Positions 1 through 8,417 of a stretch of DNA of 18,946 bases are shown here, one piece after another. Origin of the DNA: Psychrosphaera sp. (GTDB lineage: Bacteria > Pseudomonadota > Gammaproteobacteria > Enterobacterales > Alteromonadaceae). Under the pieces are notes generated by a model, which was not told the DNA's origin, did no database searches, and was given only the letters and a program-made list of their open reading frames with translations. The translations under genes and the position numbers were made by a program. The DNA is taken from positions 1 through 18,946 of the forward strand of contig JAOHFM010000029.1 in NCBI GenBank assembly GCA_028098005.1. The letters are read 5' to 3'. Position 1 is the first letter of the stretch, and the number at the start of each line of letters is the position of its first letter.

Positions 1-90
1 CGCGGCAATCGACATAGCAATGTTTGTGCTAAATATTGCAGCTATCAGCCATTTTAAAGAGTCAATCATAAACTTTCTCCGTATTCTCAT
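1..90 (-). CDS. N-terminus of an exported protein (partial, runs off left edge)
   Basis: Only the first 23-30 codons are inside the window and the frame is open to position 1. Two in-frame ATG starts exist, at 90-88 and 69-67. Each has a plausible ribosome binding site: an AGGA about 8 nt before the outer ATG and a GGAGA about 6 nt before the inner one. The outer start gives an N-region rich in Arg/Lys (MRIRRKF) before a hydrophobic stretch (WLIAAIFS...AMSIAA). That fits a signal peptide better than the short form, which has only one Lys, so I used the outer start. The mature protein is not visible, so its function is unknown. It is divergent from the PrsT-type gene, so a secreted or PEP-CTERM-sorted product is possible, but this is inference. 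Confidence 0.5.
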   Translation of the reverse strand, partial: MRIRRKFMIDSLKWLIAAIFSTNIAMSIAA

Positions 91-218
91 AACTCGAATC
101 CTTTTTTGTATAAAAACTGTCCTTAACCTAGCGGAATTAATAGTAATAATAAATAACTTTCTATTGAGGATTGAAGGCTGAGATATTAACCTGTGGTTAG
201 GAATGTTTTAAATATTGG
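91..218. promoter_or_regulatory. Divergent intergenic region upstream of prsT
   Basis: This AT-rich 128-base spacer separates the left minus-strand gene from prsT and must carry promoters for both. The only element I can point to is an extended -10-like TG.TATAAA at 108-114 (plus), about 100 nt before prsT, without a convincing -35. No sigma-54 type GG-N10-GC element was found. The assignment is weak. Confidence 0.25.
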
Positions 219-3020
219 ATGACGACTGTGAATAAAAAAATAATAAACTTAGCGGCAAGTGCAATTGTAGCAACCTTTTTGGTTGGCTGTGGCGAAAAGT
301 CGAGCGCAGAGTATGTAGTATCTGCTAACAAGTCTCTTGAAAATAAAGACTATAAAACGGCAGTAATCGAACTGAAGAACGCAATAAAACAAGAGCCAAA
401 TGAAGCAAACGCACGATTTTTATTAGGCAAAGTTTATTTAGATTTAAAACAGTATTCATTTGCTGAAAAGGAGCTAGAAAGAGCTTTAGATTATGGTTAC
501 GCGGCTGAAGATGTAATTCCACTACTGTCAAAAGTGTACCAAAAAAATGGCACTAATAAGTCGTTGTTTAAATTAACTAGCAAAGCAAAGGGTTTAAAAC
601 CAAGAGATTTAGCCGAGCTTAAGTTTTATCAAATCCAGGCTTATGTTCGAGCAGGAAATGATGCCAAAGCCAACGCCATGATCGATGAGCTAAAAGGTAT
701 TGCTGGTGGCGGACCTTATAGCAAACTGGCATTTGTTTATGATCTGATTTTAAAAACCGAATTAGACGGTGCTGTTACTCAGTTAGATGAAATATTAGAG
801 CGTTATGAAAATCAACAAGACGCATTAAAGATCAAGGCGAATTTACTCCTTCGTTTACAAAAGCCACTATCGGCGGCCCAAACTTATGAAAAATACGTAG
901 CGGCCTATCCAGATGAGCCGGAAGTGAAATATGTATTAGCACAGTTATATAGTGACTTGGGACAACCAGAAAAAGCCGAGCCAATTGTGGACTCACTTCT
1001 TGAGGTTTATCCTAAACAGCCCGTATTACTACAAATAAAATCAACAGCATTAATGCGCGATAAAGACTATGCGAAGGCGTTAGAATTTGCTGAACGATCA
1101 TTAGCCTTAAATCCAGAAGATTCTTCCACACGCCTAGTTGCTGGCGTGAGTAGTTTTATGACTCAAAACTTTGAAAAAAGTGAGTCACATTTATCGTTGG
1201 TAGCAAGTTTACTAAAGCCGGAACATCCGGCGCTAAGAATGTTGGCAGAGTCTCAGATTAGGCTTGGTCGTTCACTTGATGCAAATGAAACGGTAAAAAT
1301 GTTTGATGATATTATGCCAAAAGATGCTGGGCTTTTAGCCGGTTTAGGCCAAGCATTGCTTCGCGATGGAGAAATCAATAAAGCTAAGGAAGTACTTAAT
1401 AAACAACCTGATGAATTAGAGTCCGCGGCAGCAAAAGTGGGAGTAGCAACATTAAAACTCTCGTTAAACGATGTTTCAGGTATTGTTGACTTGGAACAAG
1501 CACTCAAACAAATGAACAAAGATACAAGCCCTGACGTAAATACTGAGCAACTAAAAGTGACGTTAGTTCAAGCTTATATTTCGACAAAACAATATGATAA
1601 AGCGCTACAAATTGCACAGGAATGGAAAACATCCTCAGAAAGTGAAGTTAAAGGTTGGATGTTAGAGGCAAAGCTTAATGCACTTCAAGGTGACTTAGCC
1701 AGTGCAAGACAGTCGTTACAATCAGGCTTAAAAATAGAGCCATCAAATTCGGTAATTAAATTTCAATTAATTGAGCTATCTCCTTTAGAGACAGAACAAA
1801 ACAAGCTTGATATGTTGGCGAAACTTAGTGAATTGCTCGACGAGTCTCCAGCCTTTTTACCAGCAATAACAAAACACTATTTATTGTCAAAAATAACTAA
1901 GCAGCCGCAAACAATGACGGCTCATGTTCAAAAGCTAATTGATAGAGAACCCCAAAATGCATTTTTACACATTACATTAGGCCGATTATTAACGGCGGAA
2001 AAAGACTTTAAAGGCGCTTCCAAAGCATTTGAAACGGCTAGAAGTATCACAAATGAACCTGGCCAGTATTGGGAACTGTTAGCTAATAGCTATATAAAAA
2101 CAAATCGATTTGATAAAGCAAAAGCGTTATATCAAGAATGGTATGACGCACAACCTAATAATCCGAACGCTATTATTGCCATGCTTAAAATTTTTGACAC
2201 AACAGGCGAGTTCAAAAAAGGAATTGACTTAGCCACTCAATATGAAAAAGAAATTGGCGGGAAGAATTTAGAGATAAAATCCCTACATGCATATTTGTTG
2301 GTAAGAATGGGGCAGTTTAAATTAGCCAAAGAGAAAGTGGCAAGTTTACCGGATGAGGTCAAAAAGCTTCCGTTACTAAAAACAGTAATAGGTGTTGTCC
2401 AGTTGGCGGAAAATGACTTAGCTAATGCGGTTAACAATCTTTCAGAAGCTTATAAATTAAACCCAAGCCCAATAAATGCAAATTGGATGATCAATGCGAT
2501 TTCTAGGCACCAAGGCATTGAAGCAGCGCTTACAGCGACAAAAAATCACATTGATAATTACCCTAAAGATGAAATGAATGTTTTACGTTATGCACAAATG
2601 CAAACGTCGAGAAATGAAGGAACGGCGATTGAATATTATAAAAAAGTGATCGCGTTAAACGATCTTAACTTTGTCGCGCACAATAATTTGGCCTACCTTT
2701 ACTCTCAAACCAAAGAGTATTCAAAAGCGCTTGGACATGCTGAAAAAGCAAAAGACATGAAGCCAAATGACGGTCGAGTATTGGACACTTTAGGTACAAT
2801 AGAATTAAAGCTTGGTAACGCTGAAGCTGCGCTTAAACATCTTACTGCAGCAGTTTCAGATAAGAACACTCAGAATACCGACAATGTGTTTGTAAATTAC
2901 ATAGAAGCGCTATATGCCAATAAAGAGTTTCAATTAGCAGAACGAAAAATATCGCAATACACCTTTAAAAGTGACAAAACAAAAGCGCAACTAGAGAAAA
3001 TTAAAGCTAATTATTTATGA
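219..3020 (+). CDS. prsT: PEP-CTERM system TPR-repeat lipoprotein (PrsT-type)
   Basis: This is a 933-residue lipoprotein made almost entirely of tetratricopeptide repeats. A hydrophobic leader ends in a lipobox LVGC with the lipidated Cys at residue 24, followed by Gly, which suggests outer-membrane sorting. From about residue 30 to the end there are successive TPR pairs. Early repeats read DYKTAVIELKNAIKQEPN and YLDLKQYSFAEKELERAL; late ones, near residues 820-880, read NLAYLYSQTKEYSKALGHAE and LGTIELKLGNAEAALKHL. Length and N-terminal pattern match the PrsT family found with exosortase A/PEP-CTERM exopolysaccharide loci. Its exact role there is not established; TPRs suggest a scaffold for surface polysaccharide or protein export. 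ATG 219 has no close Shine-Dalgarno. GTG 228, with GGA about 8 nt upstream, is an alternative start that would shorten the leader by three residues. The stop overlaps the next gene. No exosortase gene is in the window. Confidence 0.85.
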   Translation: MTTVNKKIINLAASAIVATFLVGCGEKSSAEYVVSANKSLENKDYKTAVIELKNAIKQEPNEANARFLLGKVYLDLKQYSFAEKELERALDYGYAAEDVIPLLSKVYQKNGTNKSLFKLTSKAKGLKPRDLAELKFYQIQAYVRAGNDAKANAMIDELKGIAGGGPYSKLAFVYDLILKTELDGAVTQLDEILERYENQQDALKIKANLLLRLQKPLSAAQTYEKYVAAYPDEPEVKYVLAQLYSDLGQPEKAEPIVDSLLEVYPKQPVLLQIKSTALMRDKDYAKALEFAERSLALNPEDSSTRLVAGVSSFMTQNFEKSESHLSLVASLLKPEHPALRMLAESQIRLGRSLDANETVKMFDDIMPKDAGLLAGLGQALLRDGEINKAKEVLNKQPDELESAAAKVGVATLKLSLNDVSGIVDLEQALKQMNKDTSPDVNTEQLKVTLVQAYISTKQYDKALQIAQEWKTSSESEVKGWMLEAKLNALQGDLASARQSLQSGLKIEPSNSVIKFQLIELSPLETEQNKLDMLAKLSELLDESPAFLPAITKHYLLSKITKQPQTMTAHVQKLIDREPQNAFLHITLGRLLTAEKDFKGASKAFETARSITNEPGQYWELLANSYIKTNRFDKAKALYQEWYDAQPNNPNAIIAMLKIFDTTGEFKKGIDLATQYEKEIGGKNLEIKSLHAYLLVRMGQFKLAKEKVASLPDEVKKLPLLKTVIGVVQLAENDLANAVNNLSEAYKLNPSPINANWMINAISRHQGIEAALTATKNHIDNYPKDEMNVLRYAQMQTSRNEGTAIEYYKKVIALNDLNFVAHNNLAYLYSQTKEYSKALGHAEKAKDMKPNDGRVLDTLGTIELKLGNAEAALKHLTAAVSDKNTQNTDNVFVNYIEALYANKEFQLAERKISQYTFKSDKTKAQLEKIKANYL

Positions 3021-3946
3021 TTAAAGACAGGTCTGATTTAAAGGCAAAGCTAACCAGTATATTGAAAGCTAATGAAGCTGCTTATGCGCAAGGTAAAACG
3101 GCGGATTATATTCCTGCTTTAGCGGAGGTTCCTGCTAATTTAGCAGGAATAGCAGTGGCAACAATCGAAGGCGATGTGGTTTCCGTAGGTGATGGCAATA
3201 CGCCGTTTTCTATTCAAAGCATTTCAAAAGTGTTTGGTTTGGTGCTGGCCATGAACCGCTTAGGTGACGAGCTTTGGGATAGAGTTCATATGGAGCCGTC
3301 AGGTCAACCTTTTAACTCTATTATTCAGCTTGAATGGGAAAAGGGTATACCTAGAAATCCTGTAATAAATGCCGGCGCCTTGTTAGTTTCCGATGTGTTG
3401 GTGAGTCATTATTCAGCGAGTAAATTGTCGTTTGTTAACTTCCTACGTCAACTCGCTGGTGATGAGTCCATTCATATTGACTCAAGTGTTTATGAATCAG
3501 AGATGCAACATGGTAGCAGAAACGCTGCGTTAGCGTATTTGATGAAGAGCTTTGGCAATATTGAAGCGGCCATACCCGACGTACTTAGTCACTATTTTAC
3601 GCAGTGTTCTGTTGCAATGAGCTGTGAACAGTTAGCTAAAAGTTTGCTGTTTTTGGCAAACAAAGGGGTAAACCCCAAAAATAATCAAACAATTTGTACC
3701 AGAAAAGATACACATCGAGTCAACGCAATATTGTCAACAAGTGGCATGTACGACCAATCTGGTGAATTCGCCTTTTCTGTTGGTCTACCAGCAAAAAGTG
3801 GGGTTGGGGGCGGAATAGTCGCTATTGTCCCTAACTATGGCGTTATTTGCGCTTGGAGCCCACCATTGAACAGCTTTGGAAACTCTGTAGTGGGCATGAA
3901 AGTGGTTGCAAATATAGCGGAAGAACTTGGCTTATCCATCTATTAA
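3017..3946 (+). CDS. glsA: Glutaminase (serine-dependent, GlsA/GlsB family)
   Basis: The product hydrolyses L-glutamine to glutamate and ammonia in the cytoplasm. It has 309 residues, the normal family length, with no signal peptide. The beta-lactamase-like catalytic SxxK motif is present in FSIQSISK (Ser68, Lys71). It is followed by IPRNPVINAGA with the conserved Asn118, the MKSFGN segment, the S(G)MY motif near residue 240, and AKSGVGGGIVA toward the end. All major family blocks appear intact. The ATG lies in an ATGA overlap with the stop of the PrsT-type gene, so the two are probably co-transcribed and translationally coupled. This is an unusual partner, because glutaminase has no known role in PEP-CTERM export. 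A role in supplying glutamate, itself an osmolyte and the proline precursor, would fit the proBA genes elsewhere in the window, but that is inference. Confidence 0.95.
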   Translation: MIKDRSDLKAKLTSILKANEAAYAQGKTADYIPALAEVPANLAGIAVATIEGDVVSVGDGNTPFSIQSISKVFGLVLAMNRLGDELWDRVHMEPSGQPFNSIIQLEWEKGIPRNPVINAGALLVSDVLVSHYSASKLSFVNFLRQLAGDESIHIDSSVYESEMQHGSRNAALAYLMKSFGNIEAAIPDVLSHYFTQCSVAMSCEQLAKSLLFLANKGVNPKNNQTICTRKDTHRVNAILSTSGMYDQSGEFAFSVGLPAKSGVGGGIVAIVPNYGVICAWSPPLNSFGNSVVGMKVVANIAEELGLSIY

Positions 3947-4032
3947 ACATGTAAAAAGTGCATACATGTGTTTATGTCCAGTTATTGTACTTCAATGATT
4001 TATCATTAAATTAGCGTCCTAGGAACGACGAG

Positions 4033-4046
4033 GAACAAGGATGTTC
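4033..4046. repeat. Short perfect hairpin (5-bp stem, AGGA loop) downstream of glsA and ssb
   Basis: GAACA-AGGA-TGTTC forms a perfect 5-bp stem with a tetraloop in the gap where glsA and ssb converge. Neither strand has a T-run next to it, so it is not a clear intrinsic terminator. The AAGGAT-centred shape resembles small dispersed intergenic palindromes known from marine gammaproteobacteria, but one copy in this window cannot prove that. Confidence 0.3.
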
Positions 4047-4056
4047 ACCTAATCTC

Positions 4057-4512
4057 TCAAAATGGAACTGAATCGTCCATCTCTAGCATTGCTGTAGATG
4101 GTGGTTTCACTGGAGGGGGCGCAGTTTTATTTTGAGCTGAGCTTGGCGTTTCTAAACTGTGTGTTGGTTTACTGCCTAACATTTGTAGTTGGCCCGTCAT
4201 GTCAACTATCACATCGGTAGAGTATTTTTCTTGGCCATTTTGGTCGGTCCACTTTTTTGTTTGTAACTTACCTTCAATATATACTTGCCCGCCTTTGACA
4301 AGGTACTGCTCAGCAATTTCTGCAAGTTTCCCAAAAATGACTACTCTGTGCCACTCTGTTTTTGTTTTTTGCTCGCCTGTTGTTTTGTCTTTCCAAGCTT
4401 CGTTTGTTGCTAAGCTTATATTGGCAACACTATTGCCATTTGTTAGTTTTTTTACGTCAGGGTCATTTCCTAACGTGCCAATGAGTATTACCTTATTTAT
4501 GCCTCTAGCCAT
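4057..4512 (-). CDS. ssb: Single-stranded DNA-binding protein (SSB)
   Basis: This 151-residue protein binds and protects single-stranded DNA during replication, recombination and repair. The OB-fold covers residues 1-110. It keeps the key DNA-stacking aromatics Trp40, Trp54, Phe60 and Trp88 at the same numbering as E. coli SSB. A short Pro/Thr/Ser-rich linker follows (about residues 113-142). The acidic C-terminal tip reads EMDDSVPF, a variant of the usual DDDIPF that recruits partner proteins. The linker is much shorter than in a typical gammaproteobacterial primary SSB (about 175-230 residues). The protein may therefore be a secondary SSB paralogue; whether another copy exists cannot be seen here. 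A GGAG lies 5 nt before the ATG. It is downstream of, and on the same strand as, the rhodanese gene with an 83-bp gap, and converges with glsA. Confidence 0.93.
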   Translation of the reverse strand: MARGINKVILIGTLGNDPDVKKLTNGNSVANISLATNEAWKDKTTGEQKTKTEWHRVVIFGKLAEIAEQYLVKGGQVYIEGKLQTKKWTDQNGQEKYSTDVIVDMTGQLQMLGSKPTHSLETPSSAQNKTAPPPVKPPSTAMLEMDDSVPF

Positions 4513-4595
4513 GATTACTCCATGTTATTTTGTTTGTTACTTAACCATACAAGTTGATCATGGATAAAGGCAATTTTATTAATTAAAACTATACC

Positions 4596-4997
4596 TTAGC
4601 TAGGTTGAACAACTTGCAGGTCCTGTTCTTTCCAGTCTTTCATTCCACCAGCCACTGACGTTACTTTGCTAAAGCCCAAGCGCTTTAATGACTCTGCTGA
4701 CAAGGCTGAGCGTCCACCCGACTGGCAAATTAAGTAGATGTCTTTTTCAGCTAATTCTTTAAGTGCTGTTTCCGTGTCGCATTCATAAGCAACAGCAGGG
4801 TGAGTATGAATTTTCATTTCCAAAACACCTCTAGGAAAGTTAACTGCAGTTGGCACATGACCAGACGCAAACTCGCCAGGCTCTCTTACATCAATAACAA
4901 TCACTTCACCACTGTGAAGCATCTCATTGAGTTGAGAGGTAGATACTTCATTAATAGTTTTTCTAACTTCTGCAACTAGCTCTTGTGATGTTTTCAT
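4596..4997 (-). CDS. Rhodanese-like sulfurtransferase
   Basis: This is a single-domain cytoplasmic rhodanese of 133 residues. The CH2A-like block IDVREPGEFASGHVPTAVNFPRG (split here as IDVREPGEF, residues 35-43, and ASGHVPTAVNFPRG, residues 44-57) precedes the active-site loop CQSGGRS with catalytic Cys91. The C-terminal block SVAGGMKDW closes the domain. A six-residue loop with an intact Cys points to sulfur transfer (persulfide carrier) rather than a phosphatase-like or inactive homologue; the physiological acceptor is unknown. An N-terminal helix of about 20 residues precedes the domain. The ATG has AGGA about 7 nt upstream. It is divergent from the TonB-receptor gene and upstream of ssb on the same strand. 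Confidence 0.9.
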   Translation of the reverse strand: MKTSQELVAEVRKTINEVSTSQLNEMLHSGEVIVIDVREPGEFASGHVPTAVNFPRGVLEMKIHTHPAVAYECDTETALKELAEKDIYLICQSGGRSALSAESLKRLGFSKVTSVAGGMKDWKEQDLQVVQPS

Positions 4998-5196
4998 ATA
5001 CTTTCCTAAAACTTATTTGATGTATTTAAAATTAATAAATTGATTTTAACGTCTTTAAAACTTTAGCAGTTTAATTGTGTGACGCTAGCATATTATGTAT
5101 TAGTAATTACTTATATATGGATTTAGCGCCCGAATTCAATGGTTAGCTTTGTTAGTTAGACTAAAAACGGAGAAATTTACAAAAAAAAACAATCTA

Positions 5197-5215
5197 AATG
5201 CGAACCATTATCATT
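5197..5215 (+). promoter_or_regulatory. Fur box upstream of the TonB-dependent receptor
   Basis: AATGCGAACCATTATCATT matches the 19-bp Fur consensus AATGATAATNATTATCATT at 15 of 18 defined positions, with a perfect right half. It lies about 70 bp before the receptor start and abuts the predicted -35 element. Iron-replete Fur would therefore block transcription. This fits the iron-uptake function of the genes downstream. Confidence 0.82.
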
Positions 5216-5242
5216 TACATTTATCGAGCTTTGATCTATTCT
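5214..5242 (+). promoter_or_regulatory. Predicted sigma-70 promoter of the TonB-dependent receptor
   Basis: A -35 TTTACA (5214-5219, 5 of 6 to consensus) and a -10 TATTCT (5237-5242, 4 of 6) are separated by 17 bp. The -35 overlaps the end of the Fur box. This gives a leader of about 35 nt before the GTG start. Confidence 0.5.
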
Positions 5243-5283
5243 TGCCGTCGTTAAGTTAAATCAACCGCTTATGGAATGAAAAA

Positions 5284-7599
5284 GTGAAGAAAAAAACATA
5301 TCTTTCAGAACAAATGAATTTAGGTGCTCAAACGTTAGCCGCCTCTCTGGTTTTAGGTTCAACCGCAATATATGCTGCGCCTGTTGAAGAAAAATGTGAC
5401 GTTAAAAAAGACCAGCAATGTGAATCAGCAGAAGCTATTGAACGAATTGAAGTACATGGTGTAAGAAATTCTATTTACCATGTTGATAAATCTGGTGACC
5501 TACGCAGAGTTAATGATTTAGTTGATACGCCTCAGGTAATTAACATTTTAACTCAAGACCAAATTCAAGAGTCTGGTAAAACTGATCTGAAAGATATCCT
5601 ATCTGCACAGTCTGGTGTTACGTTAGGTACTGGTGAGAACGGTAATGCCTTTGGTGACCGTTATATCATTCGTGGCCACGAAGCTCGCAGTGACGTTTTT
5701 GTTGATGGTTTACGTGATCCTGGCATGACAACTCGCGAAAGTTTTGCAACAGAGCGCGTTGAAATTACTAAAGGTCCAAGCTCGACTTTTGCTGGTCGTG
5801 GTTCTTCAGGTGGTGCGGTAAACAGTGTCACTAAAAAGGCATCAACGTCTTACAACTTTGGTCGTGTAGATGCAAGCTTTGGTACAGACGACTATTACCG
5901 CTTAACGGCAGACTACAATGCATCAATTAATGATGATGCAGCAGTACGAATTAACTTACTATCTGCAGAAGATACTAAGCCAGGTCGTGACGGTATTGAG
6001 CGTTCTCGTAAAGGAGCTCAATTATCAGGTGTTTACCAAGCGAATGATAAATTAAACTTTATTGCTGATTTTTACTACTTAAGTGCTGATGATCGCCCTG
6101 ATTTAGGCAGTTATTTTGACCAAACTACGCGTAAACCTGTTTCAGATATTCCCGTTTATGCTCAAGATGAAGATTTCCAAGAGTCAGAGGTTTCGACATT
6201 TACGCTTCGCACTGAATATGAAATTAACGATGATTTAATGTTTTATAACTCGACTCGTTTTGGTAAAACAGAAAACGGTTACATTACTACTGGTGCTCGC
6301 GGTACAACCCGTGATGCAAGTGACACAGCAGCTCCAGGCGCAGCGTCGATAAACTTAAGCACACACCAAGGCTGGCAAGAAGTTGAGTACTTTGCGACTC
6401 AATTTAACCTAATTTCAAACATTACGGCGTTAGGCAAAAAGCACAAACTCGTTTACGGCCTAGAATTTACCGACGAAAAAGTAGACAACGGTTTTTACAA
6501 CTACGAAACAATGGGTGACTCTAACTGTCGTGTAGCCGGTCGAGGAGGAGTTTCTGATTCTTACTGTTTATTAGATGCCAATGGCTCAGTGGTTCAAAAT
6601 GCATCAAGCCTAATGCAACGTGCTTATACGCAAGGTGATTCGGACGCGATATTCGAAATTAACACTGTATCTGCTTACGTAATGGATACCATTGAATTGA
6701 CTGACGAAACTCAATTATTCTTAGGTTTACGTCAAGACAGCTTTGACTACAGCAACGATACAAGCGGCCGTTCGGGTGACGTTTTATACGAATATGAAGA
6801 CGACATGTACAACGGTCACATTGGCCTACTGCATAGCATTACTGAAGATGGCAACGTTTACATTAACTTCAGTACTGCAACCAATATTAACGGCGGTGAA
6901 TCTGACTTAGGTGCTAACTGTGGTTACGGTGGTATTTGTGGTGACCCAGATCAAGCACAGAATGCCGATCCTGAAATTGTAGAAAACATTGAAATTGGTA
7001 CTAAATGGCAGTTATTTGATCATAAATTTATGGCAACGGCTGCAGTTTTCCAAATGACGAAAAAAGACGTTATGGAAAGCGTAGGTGATAGTTACTCTAC
7101 ACTGGGCACATTAAATACCGGTAAAAACCGAGTTAAAGGTGTTGAGTTTGGTTTAGTAGGTGACATTAACGAGCAGCTAAGCATGCAGTTCTCAGCAACG
7201 TCTATGACGTCTGAAGTACTAGAATCTTACAATGAAGACAACGTTGGTTTGGCGTTAAGTAACTTTGCTGACAAGAGTTTATATCTTCAGTTACGTTACC
7301 AGCCAACTGAAACATTCTCATTTGGTGGTGACTACTCTTACCAAAGCGAAATGTTTGGTGGTCAGCCTGATACAGCAGCCGGTTACGACTCAGAAAACGA
7401 TCGTTACTCTATTGTTGTTCCTAGCTACCAAGTGGTTAACTTATTTGCTAACTACAATGCCACTGAAGATGTAACCTTACGTCTTAATATTGGTAACGTG
7501 TTAGACAAAGAATATTGGACAGCAGCATACCGCTCTGGTGCATTTATGTACTTAGGCGACGCTCGCTCAGTGCGTTTCACAATGAACTACCAGTTCTAA
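5284..7599 (+). CDS. TonB-dependent catecholate siderophore receptor (Fiu-like)
   Basis: This 771-residue outer-membrane receptor imports ferric siderophores using TonB energy. A signal peptide ends near AIYAA (residue 32). A TonB-box-like IERIEVHG is at residues 52-59. The plug domain spans about 78-188, with VDGLRDPGMTTRESFATERVEITKGPSS and GRGSSGGAVN-type blocks in it (first part residues 140-149, second 171-180). The 22-strand barrel follows and ends in an aromatic Phe, the outer-membrane insertion signal. The C-terminal block NVLDKEYWTAAYRSGAF closely resembles E. coli Fiu, so monomeric catechol or catecholate siderophore iron is the likely substrate. GTG 5284 is the only workable start: the nearby ATGs at 5271 and 5276 hit stops at once. 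A Fur box lies upstream and a PiuC-type gene downstream, the same pairing as fiu-ybiX. The precise ligand cannot be read from sequence. Confidence 0.92.
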   Translation: MKKKTYLSEQMNLGAQTLAASLVLGSTAIYAAPVEEKCDVKKDQQCESAEAIERIEVHGVRNSIYHVDKSGDLRRVNDLVDTPQVINILTQDQIQESGKTDLKDILSAQSGVTLGTGENGNAFGDRYIIRGHEARSDVFVDGLRDPGMTTRESFATERVEITKGPSSTFAGRGSSGGAVNSVTKKASTSYNFGRVDASFGTDDYYRLTADYNASINDDAAVRINLLSAEDTKPGRDGIERSRKGAQLSGVYQANDKLNFIADFYYLSADDRPDLGSYFDQTTRKPVSDIPVYAQDEDFQESEVSTFTLRTEYEINDDLMFYNSTRFGKTENGYITTGARGTTRDASDTAAPGAASINLSTHQGWQEVEYFATQFNLISNITALGKKHKLVYGLEFTDEKVDNGFYNYETMGDSNCRVAGRGGVSDSYCLLDANGSVVQNASSLMQRAYTQGDSDAIFEINTVSAYVMDTIELTDETQLFLGLRQDSFDYSNDTSGRSGDVLYEYEDDMYNGHIGLLHSITEDGNVYINFSTATNINGGESDLGANCGYGGICGDPDQAQNADPEIVENIEIGTKWQLFDHKFMATAAVFQMTKKDVMESVGDSYSTLGTLNTGKNRVKGVEFGLVGDINEQLSMQFSATSMTSEVLESYNEDNVGLALSNFADKSLYLQLRYQPTETFSFGGDYSYQSEMFGGQPDTAAGYDSENDRYSIVVPSYQVVNLFANYNATEDVTLRLNIGNVLDKEYWTAAYRSGAFMYLGDARSVRFTMNYQF

Positions 7600-7624
7600 A
7601 ACTTACAGCAAACAATACGATTAA

Positions 7625-7667
7625 AAATGCTTACTTGTTATTGGGAGATAACAGGTAGGCATTTTTT
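7625..7667 (+). terminator. Strong intrinsic terminator after the TonB-dependent receptor
   Basis: A 17-bp stem (7625-7641 with 7648-7664, two G-U wobbles) with loop TGGGAG runs into a T6 tract. It lies 25 bp after the receptor stop and 46 bp before the dioxygenase gene. The dioxygenase must therefore use read-through or its own promoter. Confidence 0.85.
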
Positions 7668-7713
7668 CGTTTATATTAGATAAAATAACAAAGTTTTTAA
7701 TATTGAGGTTTAT

Positions 7714-8394
7714 ATGGTTGTCATAGATCAGCTTCTTACTAGCGATGAAGTTAAAATCGTACGGGAAGCGCTTTTAAAGGCCGAGTGGGAAGATGGTGAT
7801 AAAACGGCCATGGGAATGGCTTCGTCCGTCAAAAAGAACAATCAAGCTAACCCTAACAATCCAATTATAAAAGACTTAGCAAACGAGTTACTTGGGAGAA
7901 TAGGCTCAGCGCCTAAAGTGGTATCGGCAGCATTGCCTCAAAAGATATTTCCACCTTGTTTTAATCGCTACTCTGAGTCTGAGGAATATGGTTATCACGT
8001 TGATGCGGCCATAATGCGTTTACCTAACAGCAATGATGTTTTACGTAGTGATGTATCCATGACTTTATTTTTAAGTGAGCCAGATGAATATGAAGGCGGT
8101 GAACTTATTATTCAAACCGAGTTTGGCGAGCAACAGGTTAAGCTTCCTGCTGGTTATGTTGTTGTATATCCGTCGAGCAGTTTGCACAAAGTGACGGCTG
8201 TTACAAAAGGTCAGCGTATAGCGGTAATTACTTGGATGCAGAGCATGGTTAGTGACGTTACAACACGTCAGTCGCTGTTTAAATTAGATCAAACCATACA
8301 GGACTTAATCAAAGAAGGTAATACGAACCGCGAACACTTAGACCAACTTCATAATGTTTATCACAACTTTATTCGTCAATTTTCGCAGGTATAA
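7714..8394 (+). CDS. piuC: PiuC/YbiX-type Fe(II) 2-oxoglutarate-dependent dioxygenase (PKHD-type hydroxylase)
   Basis: This 226-residue cytoplasmic protein belongs to the PiuC/YbiX family of Fe(II)- and 2-oxoglutarate-dependent hydroxylases, encoded beside Fiu/PiuA-type receptors. The iron triad is complete: His95 and Asp97 (GYHVDAAIM) and His158 (SSSLHKV). Arg168 (KGQRIAV) is placed to bind the 2-oxoglutarate carboxylate. The double-stranded beta-helix core covers about residues 78-178, and an N-terminal helix pair and a C-terminal helical tail complete the usual fold and length. The substrate is not established for the family; processing of an imported siderophore or catechol compound is the common guess. 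GAGG lies 5 nt before the ATG. The upstream terminator hairpin separates it from the receptor, so expression may be partly independent of the Fur promoter. No second Fur box was seen directly in front. Confidence 0.92.
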   Translation: MVVIDQLLTSDEVKIVREALLKAEWEDGDKTAMGMASSVKKNNQANPNNPIIKDLANELLGRIGSAPKVVSAALPQKIFPPCFNRYSESEEYGYHVDAAIMRLPNSNDVLRSDVSMTLFLSEPDEYEGGELIIQTEFGEQQVKLPAGYVVVYPSSSLHKVTAVTKGQRIAVITWMQSMVSDVTTRQSLFKLDQTIQDLIKEGNTNREHLDQLHNVYHNFIRQFSQV

Positions 8395-8417
8395 AAAGCA
8401 AGCTCAAGGGCCTGAAT

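Noticed and set aside
91..218. Sigma-54 promoter for prsT, expected because exosortase loci often use PrsK/PrsR
   Set aside because: No GG-N10-GC element with acceptable flanks was found in the spacer.
3948..3972. ACATGT ... ACATGT repeat after the glutaminase gene as a terminator
   Set aside because: The stem is only 6 bp of a self-palindromic sequence and has no T-run; it could be chance.
4199..4567. 122-residue plus-strand frame opposite ssb
   Set aside because: It is antisense to a well-supported SSB gene and shows no family features or ribosome binding site.
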